Assembly: GCA_964499485.1 (NCBI GenBank)
Contig: CAZCLF010000001.1
Location: 1 to 64,000 of the forward strand
Reading direction: 5' to 3'
DNA from: Ga0074130 sp964499485
GTDB taxonomy: Bacteria > Pseudomonadota > Gammaproteobacteria > Burkholderiales > Rhodocyclaceae
Length of the DNA: 64,000 nt
The position numbers and the translations under genes are program-made. Shown here one piece after another: positions 35,511 to 43,765 of the stretch. The first letter of the stretch is position 1; every line of letters starts with the position of its first letter. Below the pieces are notes generated by a model that was not told where the DNA came from, did no database searches, and saw only the letters and a list, made by a program, of their open reading frames with translations.

Positions 35511-36316
35511 TGGCGGCTCGACGTTTGCCACACCGTATTGCCTGTCTATCAACCGAGGCCGTTGATGTGCTGTACGCGCTGGGCGAACAAGATCGCATCG
35601 CTGGCATCTCCGGCTTTACGGTCTATCCACCACAAGCACGTAAAGAAAAACCTAAGATCAGCGGTTTCTCGACAGGGAAGCTAGAGAAGATTCTGGCGGT
35701 ACAGCCCGATTTGGTCTTGGCGTTCTCTGGGCTACAGACTGAGATCTGTGCCGAACTCATTAAGGCTGGCATCGCGGTTCATCACTTCAATCACCGCAGC
35801 GTGGATGGCATTCTCGCTATGGTTGAAACGATTGGTCGCCTAGTCGGTGCGGAAGATCGTGCCTTGGCTTTGGTCGCAGAACTTGAAACGCTCATCAACG
35901 CAGCGCGTGAACATGCAGCAGCACGACCACGGCAACCGCGAGTGTATTTTGAGGAGTGGAATGATCCGCTCATCAGCGGTATTGGCTGGGCATCAGAGCT
36001 AATCGAAATTGCCGGTGGCGTGAATGTATTTGCCGAGCTGGCCTTGCATCAAGGCGCTAAGCAGCGCTATATCCACGACCCCATGGAAGTTGTGCGCAGA
36101 GCGCCCGATATTATTATTGGCTCATGGTGTGGCAAGAAATTCCAGCCAGAGCAGCTGCATACCCGTCCGGGCTGGTCGTCGATACCCGCCTTAGTAAATG
36201 GGCAGTTGCATGAGATCAAGTCGGCAGACATTTTGGCGCCGGGGCCTGCGGCGATTCGTTTTGGGCTCAGTCAGCTGACCGCAATCTTTGACGCATGGGC
36301 AGCATCTACTCAGTAA
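35510..36316 (+). CDS. Second BtuF-like cobalamin-binding protein, without signal peptide
   Basis: A 268-aa COG0614 (helical backbone metal receptor) protein. RIACLSTEAVDVLYALGEQDRIAGIS aligns with the start of the mature BtuF fold (quoted in part: STEAVDVLYALGEQDRI), followed by KISGFSTGKLEKILAVQPDLVL and FEEWNDPLISGIGW. The N-terminus MAARRLPHR has no hydrophobic core, so it should stay in the cytoplasm. It is coupled to btuF by a TGATG junction and converges with bluB (seven-base overlap). A cytoplasmic corrinoid carrier or sensor role is possible; it could also be exported by an unrecognised route. Confidence 0.8.
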   Translation: MAARRLPHRIACLSTEAVDVLYALGEQDRIAGISGFTVYPPQARKEKPKISGFSTGKLEKILAVQPDLVLAFSGLQTEICAELIKAGIAVHHFNHRSVDGILAMVETIGRLVGAEDRALALVAELETLINAAREHAAARPRQPRVYFEEWNDPLISGIGWASELIEIAGGVNVFAELALHQGAKQRYIHDPMEVVRRAPDIIIGSWCGKKFQPEQLHTRPGWSSIPALVNGQLHEIKSADILAPGPAAIRFGLSQLTAIFDAWAASTQ

Positions 36317-36981
36317 GCGGTTGGCGTGGGCTGCGCATCGGCCGGCCAGCTGTCTTCAAACACAACCTGCTCCAGCGGCAAGCGCTGGCCCCAGCCTTGA
36401 GTCTGCAATAAGGGCTGCGACGGGAACTCGGCCACCGGGCCCAAACACAGAATAGCGATAGGCTGTGCCGCAGCGGGCATATGAAACAGTGCCTTGAGCG
36501 CCTCTGGCTCGAAGATCGACACCCAACCCATGCCGATACCCTCAGCCCGTGCAGCCAGCCACATGTTTTGAATGGCACAGGAGGCAGAGGCCAAGGCCAT
36601 TTCGGGCATTGTGCGCCGCCCAAAGATATGGGGTTCGCAGCCATCCATCAAGGCCACCACCAACACCTCGGCACAGCTGCGCAAGCCCTCTACCTTGAGT
36701 GCAAGAAACTCTTGCGCTCGGGTTGGCAAGGCAGCCGCCGTCATCAGCCGCTCCGCATCCACATGCGCAATCAGCGCCTCTCGGGTCGCTGCCGCCTTGA
36801 CGTGCAGAATTCGCCAAGGCTGCATATAGCCGACCGATGGGCCTGCATGAGCGGCAGCGAGAAAACGCTGCAAAGCACCCTCAGGAAGCTCGCCTGGAAC
36901 AAACTCACGCATATCGCGCCGCCCCTCAATGGCGGCGTACACAGCCGCAATCGCGGCATCATCAAAGCGGTGGACACTCAT
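36310..36981 (-). CDS. bluB: 5,6-dimethylbenzimidazole synthase BluB
   Basis: Flavin-dependent enzyme that cleaves FMNH2 with oxygen to make DMB, the lower ligand of B12. It has 223 aa in the nitroreductase fold. RRDMREFVPGELPEGALQRFLAAAHAGPSVGYMQPWR (in part: AAHAGPSVGYMQPWR, about 42-56) is diagnostic for BluB, as are GRRTMPEMALASASCAIQNMW (in part) and GIGMGWVSIFEP. Its ATG overlaps the cbiA stop (ATGA). It is the last gene of the riboswitch operon. Confidence 0.95.
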   Translation of the reverse strand: MSVHRFDDAAIAAVYAAIEGRRDMREFVPGELPEGALQRFLAAAHAGPSVGYMQPWRILHVKAAATREALIAHVDAERLMTAAALPTRAQEFLALKVEGLRSCAEVLVVALMDGCEPHIFGRRTMPEMALASASCAIQNMWLAARAEGIGMGWVSIFEPEALKALFHMPAAAQPIAILCLGPVAEFPSQPLLQTQGWGQRLPLEQVVFEDSWPADAQPTPTAY

Positions 36982-38276
36982 TGACTGAAGATCGCGGCAA
37001 CAGCGGCAGGGTTAGAGGGAAAGTAAAAGTGCACATAGGACGCGGTCAAGCGTCCTTGGCGGAAAACACGCTCACCAGCGCCACCTTTCGATTTAGTGGC
37101 GACACACAGCGGCGACAATGTTGTTTCACACAGTGAGTAGTGGAAGGTATGGCCGCGTAAGGTACCTTCCGGCAGTTCAACCTGTTGCGCACCCAAGGCG
37201 GCGAGACGCGGCTGCATCGTCGTTTTTCCCGGGAGCAAGCCGCCCATGGGGTAGCTGCTGCCCTCACGATCGGTCAGCGTTTCAAACAAGCTCATCATGC
37301 CACCGCACTCTGCCAACAAGGGCTTGCCTGCAGACACATGGCGGTCCAATGCATGCCATAACGCCCTATGCGCGCTCAGCTGCGCAGCATGCAATTCGGG
37401 GTAGCCGCCCGGCAACCAGATGGCATCACAGTCAGGTAACGGATCGCCCGCCAAGGGAGAAAAGAACACACACTCAGCGCCCAGCGCGATCAACGTGTCC
37501 AGGTTGGCAGGGTAGATAAATCCAAATGCAGCATCACGCGCAACCGCAATGCGCCGCCCGTTGAGCGCGGGCTCAATCGCGGGGGATGCCGACAAGGTCT
37601 GCGGCAGCGGGAAGCTCACAGGCGCTGGCAGCGTCGCAACCGCAGTTTGTTCCAGTGCATCGGCCAAGGCATCCAGACGCTGCATCAAATCGTCGATTTC
37701 TGCAGCTTGCAGAATGCCCAAGTGTCGCTCGGGTAGTGTCGCCGTAGCGAGCCGCGGCAATGCCCCATACCAACCAATATCCGCAGGCAAACTGTCTTGC
37801 AAAATCTTGGCATGGCCGCTGCTGCCAACTGAGTTGGCAAGCACACCCGCGAATGGCAATTCGGGCTGGAAGTGTTTAAGCCCAAATGCCACTGCTGCAA
37901 AGGTTTGCGCCATGGCCTTTGCATCGATCACAGCTAAAACTGGGATATTAAAGAGTCGAGCCAGATCAGCGCCTGATGGTTCGCCATCAAATAGCCCCAT
38001 CACCCCCTCAACCAGAATTAGATCGGCCTCTTGCGCGGCTTCATGAAAACGCTGTGCCGCATCTTCCGCACCGCAGATCCACAAGTCGACGTTGTAACAA
38101 GACGCGTCACTTGCGAGGGCATGGATTTGTGGATCAAGAAAATCGGGGCCGCACTTGAAAACACGCACACGCTTACCCTGGCGGCTGAATAAGCGCGCCA
38201 GAGCTGCGGTGACCGAGGTCTTACCTTGTCCGGACGCTGGCGCAGCAATGAAAAGTGCAGCGCAGTGACTCACCAC
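36978..38276 (-). CDS. cbiA: Cobyrinate a,c-diamide synthase (GTG start)
   Basis: ATP/glutamine-dependent amidation of cobyrinate or hydrogenobyrinate at positions a and c. It has 432 aa. The N-terminal P-loop region IAAPASGQGKTSVTAAL and KCGPDFLDPQIH are clear. The C-terminal glutamine amidotransferase domain has LLAECGGMMSLFE with the nucleophilic cysteine, and GHTFHYSLCE. The start is GTG and overlaps the cobO stop by seven bases. Which of CbiA (anaerobic) or CobB (aerobic) activity applies cannot be settled here. Confidence 0.94.
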   Translation of the reverse strand: MVSHCAALFIAAPASGQGKTSVTAALARLFSRQGKRVRVFKCGPDFLDPQIHALASDASCYNVDLWICGAEDAAQRFHEAAQEADLILVEGVMGLFDGEPSGADLARLFNIPVLAVIDAKAMAQTFAAVAFGLKHFQPELPFAGVLANSVGSSGHAKILQDSLPADIGWYGALPRLATATLPERHLGILQAAEIDDLMQRLDALADALEQTAVATLPAPVSFPLPQTLSASPAIEPALNGRRIAVARDAAFGFIYPANLDTLIALGAECVFFSPLAGDPLPDCDAIWLPGGYPELHAAQLSAHRALWHALDRHVSAGKPLLAECGGMMSLFETLTDREGSSYPMGGLLPGKTTMQPRLAALGAQQVELPEGTLRGHTFHYSLCETTLSPLCVATKSKGGAGERVFRQGRLTASYVHFYFPSNPAAVAAIFSQ

Positions 38277-38875
38277 TCCAATCCCGGCATGGCGGCCACC
38301 CCCGCATGGAAGGCATGCTTGACCAGCGTCATATCCGTCACGGTATCGGCGGCTTCAATGAGCCCCGGTGGCGCGGCGCGGCCAGTGAGAATGACGTGCT
38401 GCATGGGCGGGCGGGCAGTTAGCGCTGCTAAGACTTCCTCTAGCGCAATCCATTTGTATTTAAGCGTGTAGGTGAACTCGTCCAGCACGACCAAGCCAAT
38501 CTCCGGGTTACTCAGATGCTTGAGCGCAACCTCCCACGCAGCGCGAGCGGCTTGCAGATCGCGGTTATTGTCTTGCGTCTCCCACGTAAAGCCCTCGCCG
38601 CCGACATGCCACTCAACACCGGGCACGTTACGGAAAAAGGCTTCTTCACCGGTATCAGATCGACCTTTGATGAACTGCACGACACCCACTTTTTGGCCAT
38701 GACCGAGCGCACGCGCAACCACACCAAAGGCTGACGACGACTTGCCTTTCCCGTTGCCGGTGTGAATGACGACAACACCTCGCTCGGTATTGGCAGCCGC
38801 AATCGCCGCATCGACGACAGCCTTCTTACGCTCCATGCGTGCATGGTGGCGGGCGTCTTTATCAGGATCACTCAT
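38270..38875 (-). CDS. cobO: Cob(I)yrinic acid a,c-diamide adenosyltransferase
   Basis: Transfers the adenosyl group of ATP to Co(I) corrinoids. It has 201 aa in the CobA/CobO/BtuR family. A basic N-terminus (RHHARMERKKAVVDAAI) is followed by the P-loop HTGNGKGKSSSAFG, VVQFIKG and the late VILTGRAAPPGLIEAADTVTDM (in part). The ATG overlaps the stop of the ABC ATPase (TGATG), so it is translated in series with the uptake genes. An extra nine codons upstream are not family-like. Confidence 0.95.
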   Translation of the reverse strand: MSDPDKDARHHARMERKKAVVDAAIAAANTERGVVVIHTGNGKGKSSSAFGVVARALGHGQKVGVVQFIKGRSDTGEEAFFRNVPGVEWHVGGEGFTWETQDNNRDLQAARAAWEVALKHLSNPEIGLVVLDEFTYTLKYKWIALEEVLAALTARPPMQHVILTGRAAPPGLIEAADTVTDMTLVKHAFHAGVAAMPGLEW

Positions 38876-39648
38876 CAATTTTCCTTTCGGGGAACAAACC
38901 AAGGCTGCCCATCACTGAGCAAGGCCTGAAGGGGATAGCCATACAGTCGGCTGAGATTTTCAACCGTTAATACCTCTGCACTCGGGCCCTGTAACCACTC
39001 GCCTTCATCGAACAGCAGTAGGGCATTTTGGCAGTAACGACGGGCCAGATTTGGGTCATGCAAGACGGCAACCATGGCTGCATTCTGCTCAGCTGTACGC
39101 GCCGAGAACAATGACAGCATGGCGATCGCATGGTTCAAATCAAGATGCGTCAGCGGTTCATCCAGCAGGTACAGCGCTGGGGCTTGAACAAGCAATGTCG
39201 CCAACGCAAGGCGCTGCCGTTCTCCCCCCGAGAGTGAATGCACAGATCGATCGGCAAGACTGTCCAGCCCCACCTCGGCGAGCGCAGCCCGCGCGATTGC
39301 TTCATCGGCAACGCCCTCCCACTCCCAGCGGCCCAAGTGTGGGTGACGGCCAATCAACGCGGTTTCCAGTACGCTCGTGGCAAACGCATCGTGCTGCTGT
39401 TGCGGGCAATAACCACGTAGCTTTGCCAAGGTCAGCGGTTCAATACTGCGCAGCGGCTGCCCATCCAACAGAATGTCGCCGTGCTCAATGGGGCGGAGTC
39501 CGGCCAGCGTGAGGAGCAATGTCGATTTACCGGCGCCATTGCGCCCCAGTACTGCAAGGCTTTCACCCTGCGCCAACCTGAAATCTAACTTGCGGCAGAG
39601 CTGGCGATCCCCGATGCTGACATTGAGTGCTTGAACTGTGAGCTTCAT
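38875..39648 (-). CDS. btuD: Cobalamin/iron-siderophore-type ABC transporter ATPase (BtuD-like)
   Basis: Cytoplasmic ATPase of a class II importer. It has 257 aa. Walker A GRNGAGKS is at 35-42, the ABC signature LSGGERQRLA near 138-147, Walker B LYLLDEPLTHLD just after, and the switch histidine in AVLHDPN. FecE-like and BtuD-like ATPases look alike; the riboswitch, btuB upstream and cobO downstream argue for corrinoids. It overlaps the permease gene by four bases. Confidence 0.9.
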   Translation of the reverse strand: MKLTVQALNVSIGDRQLCRKLDFRLAQGESLAVLGRNGAGKSTLLLTLAGLRPIEHGDILLDGQPLRSIEPLTLAKLRGYCPQQQHDAFATSVLETALIGRHPHLGRWEWEGVADEAIARAALAEVGLDSLADRSVHSLSGGERQRLALATLLVQAPALYLLDEPLTHLDLNHAIAMLSLFSARTAEQNAAMVAVLHDPNLARRYCQNALLLFDEGEWLQGPSAEVLTVENLSRLYGYPLQALLSDGQPWFVPRKEN

Positions 39649-40634
39649 ACCAAGCCCCCGTTCTTGCGCGTCAGCAGATACAAAAATAAAGGCACACCAA
39701 TCAGTGCGGTCAGCACACCCACCGGTAGCTGATGGGGGGCAACGATGGTACGCGCCAAGGTATCGGCCAACGTCAGCAAACTGCCACCTGCGAGGGTGGC
39801 TGCAGGCAATAGAAGACGCTGGTCATTGCCGGTAGCAAGCCTGACCAAATGCGGCACAACCAAACCGACAAAACCAATGCTGCCTGCCGTAGTGACCGCA
39901 CCTGCTGTCATTAAGGCACTCAGGAAGTAGACCACCCCGCGCAAGCGCGACACACGCACGCCGAGCGATTGGGCTAATTGATCTCCCCGCGTGAGCAAGT
40001 TCAGCTCGCGGGCAAACGGCAAGGCTAGCAACAACCCACCCACCAAGAGCAGCAACGCTGGCCATGGATTGCTGATATGCGAAGCATCACCCATCAGCCA
40101 AAACAACATGCCACGTAGTTTTTGTTCAGGCGCAATCGATAGCATCAAGGCGACTGCCGCACTACAACCCGCGGCGACGATCACGCCGGTCAACAATAGG
40201 CGCGAGCGCGTCCAGCCGCCCGCCCCATGTGACAAACCAAACACCAGCAGCAGCACAATCATTGCACCACCGAACGCAGCACCATTGATGAGCAGCATCC
40301 CAGCGCCGGCGAGCATCGACAGTAAAGCGCCCACTGCCGCGCCCCCTGTCACACCGAGGACATGCGGATCGGCCAGCGGATTACGTAACAGCACTTGGAG
40401 CAAAGCACCCGCCAAGGCAAGCAAGCCACCACAAGCGAAGGTGCCTAAGGCGCGTGGCAAGCGCAACTGCATCACCACATCCATGCCCATGGAATCCGTG
40501 CCTGCCCATATGCCAGACAGCAACTCACCGATTGGCACATTGACACTGCCAACCACCAACGCAACCGCGAGGCTGAGTAGGCTGATGAAGCTCAGCAGTA
40601 TCAAAACCAAGAGGGTGCGTTGGGGAGAGGGCAT
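39645..40634 (-). CDS. btuC: Cobalamin/iron-siderophore-type ABC permease (BtuC-like)
   Basis: Inner-membrane permease of the FecCD/BtuC family. It has 329 aa with about ten helices. MQLRLPRALGTFACGGLLALAGALLQ (in part: RLPRALGTFACGGLLALAG), NPLADPHVLGVTGGAAVG and the late GSIGFVGLVVPHLVRLATG are signature segments, the last being the coupling region toward the ATPase. It starts six bases after the btuB stop. Corrinoid specificity is inferred from the operon. Confidence 0.9.
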   Translation of the reverse strand: MPSPQRTLLVLILLSFISLLSLAVALVVGSVNVPIGELLSGIWAGTDSMGMDVVMQLRLPRALGTFACGGLLALAGALLQVLLRNPLADPHVLGVTGGAAVGALLSMLAGAGMLLINGAAFGGAMIVLLLVFGLSHGAGGWTRSRLLLTGVIVAAGCSAAVALMLSIAPEQKLRGMLFWLMGDASHISNPWPALLLLVGGLLLALPFARELNLLTRGDQLAQSLGVRVSRLRGVVYFLSALMTAGAVTTAGSIGFVGLVVPHLVRLATGNDQRLLLPAATLAGGSLLTLADTLARTIVAPHQLPVGVLTALIGVPLFLYLLTRKNGGLV

Positions 40635-40640
40635 GGCTGT

Positions 40641-42461
40641 TTACTTACTTTGATAACGCAGGCCAACAAACAGATTTGCGCCCGGCGTTCCGTAAGTGCG
40701 TGCTAGCTCGTACTCACGATCAAACACATTATTAGCACGCGCAAAGAGGGTTAGGGTTGGGTCTAACTTTTTCTCGATAAATAGGTTGGTCAGACTGTAT
40801 CCACCCATCGCATTTAGATTCGCAGCATCATCAAATCGCCGCCCCATGGCTTGAAATTCAACTCCCGCCAACCAGCCAAAAATCGTACGGCTGGCACTCA
40901 GTTTGAACTGCTGCTCTGCGCGTCGTTGTAATTGCTTCCCGGTGTCCGCATTCTTTGGCTCACTCAAATCAAGGCTCGTATCGATACGTGTGCTCATCAG
41001 CGTACCACCGTAAGCGAACGTCCAGCCTTGCAGCTTTGCATTGCTGACATTGCGGGGACGTGATGGTGAGCCTGAATTGACGATCAGATTGGTCACATCA
41101 TTGTCGTAGTAAGTCGCGCTCAATTGATGGCCTGCCTTATCCCAGGTCAAGCCGAACTCACGATTGCGTGCCTCTTCCGGTTTTAATGTCGCGACACCAA
41201 AATTTGGGGAGTAAAGCTGATTGAAGGTTGGTGCCCGGAACGCCGTGCCATAAGCAACACGTCCGCGTAGCGCGCTGGAGAAGGCATAACCGTAGGCAGC
41301 ACTCCCTGTTGTGTGCGCCCCAAACTGGCTGTTGTCATCATTACGGGCGCTGACCTGAAACAGATGTTTATCGAGGCTGCCAGACCAACCTAGCACATAG
41401 GAACGAATACTCCGCTCTGTAACTGGGTATACGGTTGTGCTCTCTATCTTCTGCGTAAGGTCTTCTATGGAAAATAGGGCGCGGCCAAACCCCAGCGTAA
41501 AGTCGTTTTGCCACTGAAACTGGTTTTGCTGGGTACGGAAAATAGAATTCACTACACCATTACGCAATGTAGTCCCATCATCAATCGCCCGGCCGAGTCT
41601 TAGTGTGCTCGTCCAGCCATCAGAGAGCTTATTGCGGCTGTACACGGAATAGTTGATCTGGTCCTGATCGTTCACATGATCAAGATTGACTGGCGTGGTG
41701 TCGTACTGGCTGGGGCCACTGCTGTACAGGATGTTCAGTCCAAGCTCATGGCCGACAGTAGGGCGAATGCTGATACTTGCGCTCGCATTATCATTCTTGT
41801 AGCCATCGTTGTCGCGATTGAAGCCGCTCGCCGTCGGGTTACGCAAGGCGGAAAAGCCTTTTGTCTGAAAATGTCCTGCTTGCAGGCTATAGCTAATACT
41901 GTCGGTTCCCCCGCTAATGCCCGCAGACACCTCGGAGGTACCATATGTGCCATAACCAGCGCTCATATTTACCACCGGCTTACCCTCGCCACGACGGGTA
42001 AAAATCTGAATCACGCCACCAATCGCATCGGCGCCATAGAGTGATGATGCAGGGCCTCGCAGGATTTCAATGCGTTCAATCTGCGCTAACGGCAGCCGTG
42101 AGAAATTGAAAGTTCCCGACGTTGCAGAACCAACACGCATGCCATCAATGAGCACAACCGTTTGATTGGCGTTAGCGCCGCGAATAAACACATCGGTACT
42201 CGTGCCAGGACCTCCGTTAGCAGTGAACTCAATTGCGGCCTGCCGACTCAATAGTTCTGCAAGGCTAGACTGACCAGCTTGTTCAATCTGTTCGCGATCC
42301 AAGACCGTGACATCTCTTAGCTGCTGATTAACGGGGGTTGCTTGACGTGTGGCCGTGACAACGACCGGTGATAGCTGGCTAGCCGTTGTTTGTGCAGCGG
42401 CTTGAAAACTTGTCGAGACAGCAACTGCCAATATCGCCATCTTCAGGGTGGGATGATTCAT
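40641..42461 (-). CDS. btuB: TonB-dependent cobalamin receptor BtuB
   Basis: Outer-membrane 22-strand receptor that imports vitamin B12. It has 606 aa: a signal peptide to about residue 24 (ending AAAQ), then LSPVVVTATRQATPV (TonB box region) and a plug with LSRQAAIEF, VFIRGANANQTVVLIDGMRVGS (in part) and SLYGADAIGGVIQIFTRRG (in part). The C-terminal strand ends LRYQSK rather than in Phe. GGAGA lies seven bases before the ATG. A cobalamin riboswitch precedes it. It is the first gene of btuB-btuC-btuD-cobO-cbiA-bluB. Confidence 0.95.
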   Translation of the reverse strand: MNHPTLKMAILAVAVSTSFQAAAQTTASQLSPVVVTATRQATPVNQQLRDVTVLDREQIEQAGQSSLAELLSRQAAIEFTANGGPGTSTDVFIRGANANQTVVLIDGMRVGSATSGTFNFSRLPLAQIERIEILRGPASSLYGADAIGGVIQIFTRRGEGKPVVNMSAGYGTYGTSEVSAGISGGTDSISYSLQAGHFQTKGFSALRNPTASGFNRDNDGYKNDNASASISIRPTVGHELGLNILYSSGPSQYDTTPVNLDHVNDQDQINYSVYSRNKLSDGWTSTLRLGRAIDDGTTLRNGVVNSIFRTQQNQFQWQNDFTLGFGRALFSIEDLTQKIESTTVYPVTERSIRSYVLGWSGSLDKHLFQVSARNDDNSQFGAHTTGSAAYGYAFSSALRGRVAYGTAFRAPTFNQLYSPNFGVATLKPEEARNREFGLTWDKAGHQLSATYYDNDVTNLIVNSGSPSRPRNVSNAKLQGWTFAYGGTLMSTRIDTSLDLSEPKNADTGKQLQRRAEQQFKLSASRTIFGWLAGVEFQAMGRRFDDAANLNAMGGYSLTNLFIEKKLDPTLTLFARANNVFDREYELARTYGTPGANLFVGLRYQSK

Positions 42462-42599
42462 AGGGTCTCCGATATCCGGCAAGCGTCCCCGCAGGCCAGA
42501 GTGCGCTATAGAAACGCACGGGGAGATGAACCAAGCGCTGGCAACCCGCGTGACGGATACCAAGACTCGGCCGACGCACCCCGCGCGGCTTCTGCTCTT
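42462..42599 (-). promoter_or_regulatory. Expression platform between the B12 aptamer and btuB
   Basis: On the minus strand GAACCAAG at the aptamer's 3' end is complementary to CTTGGTTC some 75 bases later (42519-42526 region), so it can pair either within P1 or with this downstream arm. A further hairpin, GTGCG-N9-CGCAC flanked by CCCC and GGGG, lies closer to the start. A CTCCCC stretch could mask the GGAG ribosome site. No T-run is present, so translational control is likelier than termination. Confidence 0.5.
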
Positions 42600-42787
42600 G
42601 GTTCGTGGCCGGTCTCCGGGCTTGCAAGTCTTGATTCGTCGCCTTCCCGGCGTATGCGCCAGTGGCATTGTGACGAACCCGCACTTGCTTACCGTTGCGG
42701 GGGCAGCGTCGGAATAGTTCTGAAAGAACGCACCGACTTCCCTGTTTCACCTGATGGATGCACTCGCATCAACAGGCACCATGAACT
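42600..42787 (-). ncRNA. Cobalamin (AdoCbl) riboswitch aptamer
   Basis: Read on the minus strand it contains, in order, GGTGCC, AAACAGGGAAGTCGGTGCG, GACGCTGCCCCCGCAACGG followed by TAAGC, GGGAAGGCG and the B12 box AGCCCGGAGACCGGCC (42623-42608). These are the conserved blocks of the cobalamin class. The ends GTTCATGG and CCACGAAC pair as P1. It lies in the leader of btuB and should switch off the six-gene uptake/salvage operon when corrinoid is plentiful. Confidence 0.95.
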
Positions 42788-42821
42788 CACCCGCCGCCAT
42801 TAAAGGCGAACAGGCAGGCGG

Positions 42822-42827
42822 ATTATA
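42822..42827 (-). promoter_or_regulatory. -10 box of the riboswitch/btuB promoter
   Basis: The minus strand reads TATAAT here, about 35 bases upstream of the aptamer's 5' end, which puts the transcript start near 42815. No convincing -35 box is visible; GGACAC at an 18-base spacing is the best. Confidence 0.55.
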
Positions 42828-42900
42828 CGCATGGCGACGGCTGGCGTGTCCCTGCCCCGACACGAAGCACCAAACAACCTTCAAAGTTTCTGCTTATCTC

Positions 42901-42928
42901 TTGACCAGTAAAGACTTTTACATAACAC
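42901..42928 (+). promoter_or_regulatory. Possible promoter of zapB-zapA
   Basis: TTGACC (42901-42906, five of six) then a 16-base spacer and TAACAC (42923-42928, three of six). If used, the leader before the ATG at 42939 would be only a few bases long, which fits the missing ribosome site. Confidence 0.35.
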
Positions 42929-42938
42929 TTTCGACTAA

Positions 42939-43136
42939 ATGAATACGCCGCTGGACTCCCTCGAACACAAAGTCGATAGCATGCTCGCTTTCTGCGAGCG
43001 GCTGCGTGAGGAAAATCGCGCCTTGCGCACCCAGTTGTCGGCACTCGAAGGCGTGAATCAAAGCCTGTGCCAAACCATAGACGCTTCGCGCACGCGACTT
43101 GAAGCGCTGCTGGACAAACTCCCCGAAGAAGAATGA
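42939..43136 (+). CDS. zapB: ZapB-like coiled-coil cell-division protein
   Basis: A 65-aa protein that is almost entirely one coiled coil with Leu heptads: LDSLEHKVDSMLAF, LREENRALRTQLSAL and LEALLDKLPEEE. Such proteins (TIGR02449/DUF904-type) sit directly before zapA in beta- and gammaproteobacteria and bridge ZapA to the Z ring. It overlaps zapA by four bases. Assignment rests on architecture and position more than on strict sequence motifs. Confidence 0.8.
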   Translation: MNTPLDSLEHKVDSMLAFCERLREENRALRTQLSALEGVNQSLCQTIDASRTRLEALLDKLPEEE

Positions 43137-43450
43137 GCGCAACGCCCACCCTCAGCATTCAACTGCTTGGCAAGGAATACAAGGTTGCCTGCCCACCCGG
43201 CGAACAGGAAGCGCTGCAAGCAGCGGCCGACCTGCTGAACATGCGTCTGGTTGAAGCTGCCGACAAAGGCAAGATGAGTGGTGAGCGCTTGCTGGCAATG
43301 GTGGCGCTGAATCTTTCACATGATTTGCTGAGCCAGCGCCGCGATAGCGCGAGTGCATCGACAACTGATTCTGTCGCTCTTGATTCCGATGAGCATCTGC
43401 GTAGAATTCAATCAATCGAGACGCGCATCGATGCCGCACTGGCCCGCTAA
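43133..43450 (+). CDS. zapA: Cell-division protein ZapA
   Basis: Binds and bundles FtsZ filaments at the division site. It has 105 aa. The N-terminal beta-alpha domain LSIQLLGKEYKVACPPGEQEALQAAADLLNMRL (in part: LLGKEYKVACPPGEQEAL) is followed by SGERLLAMVALNLSHDLL and a C-terminal coiled coil. The pairing with a ZapB-like gene and the downstream 6S RNA is the standard arrangement. Confidence 0.93.
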   Translation: MSATPTLSIQLLGKEYKVACPPGEQEALQAAADLLNMRLVEAADKGKMSGERLLAMVALNLSHDLLSQRRDSASASTTDSVALDSDEHLRRIQSIETRIDAALAR

Positions 43451-43496
43451 GCGGGGCACGTAATCGCAGCGCCGCAACGCTGCGCATCTCCACCAG

Positions 43497-43677
43497 TTTC
43501 CCCTGCTGTGTTCGCCAAGGCCATATATTCCTTGAGCCAATACGCATGGCGTCAGGTTACTGACCTTAAAGCTGCTGTTGTGAGCACTCCTTCGTCGAGC
43601 GCACCTGATGCAGCCGGACAGTAGCCGCTCTGAACTTCAGGTTCAGGATGCCGGCCTAGCGGCACATGCGGGGGAGC
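43497..43677 (+). ncRNA. ssrS: 6S RNA
   Basis: Regulator that sequesters sigma-70 RNA polymerase in stationary phase. The terminal stem is formed by TCCCCTGCTGTG (43499-43510) and CACATGCGGGGGA (43663-43675). CCTTGAGCC, the central bubble region, and CTGAACTTCAGGTTCAGGATGCCGG (in part: CTGAACTTCAGGTTCAG), which resembles the 3' half of E. coli 6S RNA, are present. Its place directly after zapA is the conserved location. The ends are estimates. Confidence 0.88.
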
Positions 43678-43706
43678 CTTATTGCAGTAGAGCGTTATTG
43701 AGCCAG

Positions 43707-43737
43707 CGCGGAAGTCATGATTTATCATGCTTCCGCG
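43707..43737 (+). terminator. Long hairpin after 6S RNA
   Basis: CGCGGAAG (43707-43714) pairs with CTTCCGCG (43730-43737), and CATGAT (43716-43721) with ATCATG (43724-43729), with one bulged T. Only a broken T-run (TTGTCATTT) follows. It may end the 6S precursor. It lies just upstream of the EVE-domain gene. Confidence 0.5.
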
Positions 43738-43765
43738 TTGTCATTTGTGCGGAGCGGTTACCCCC

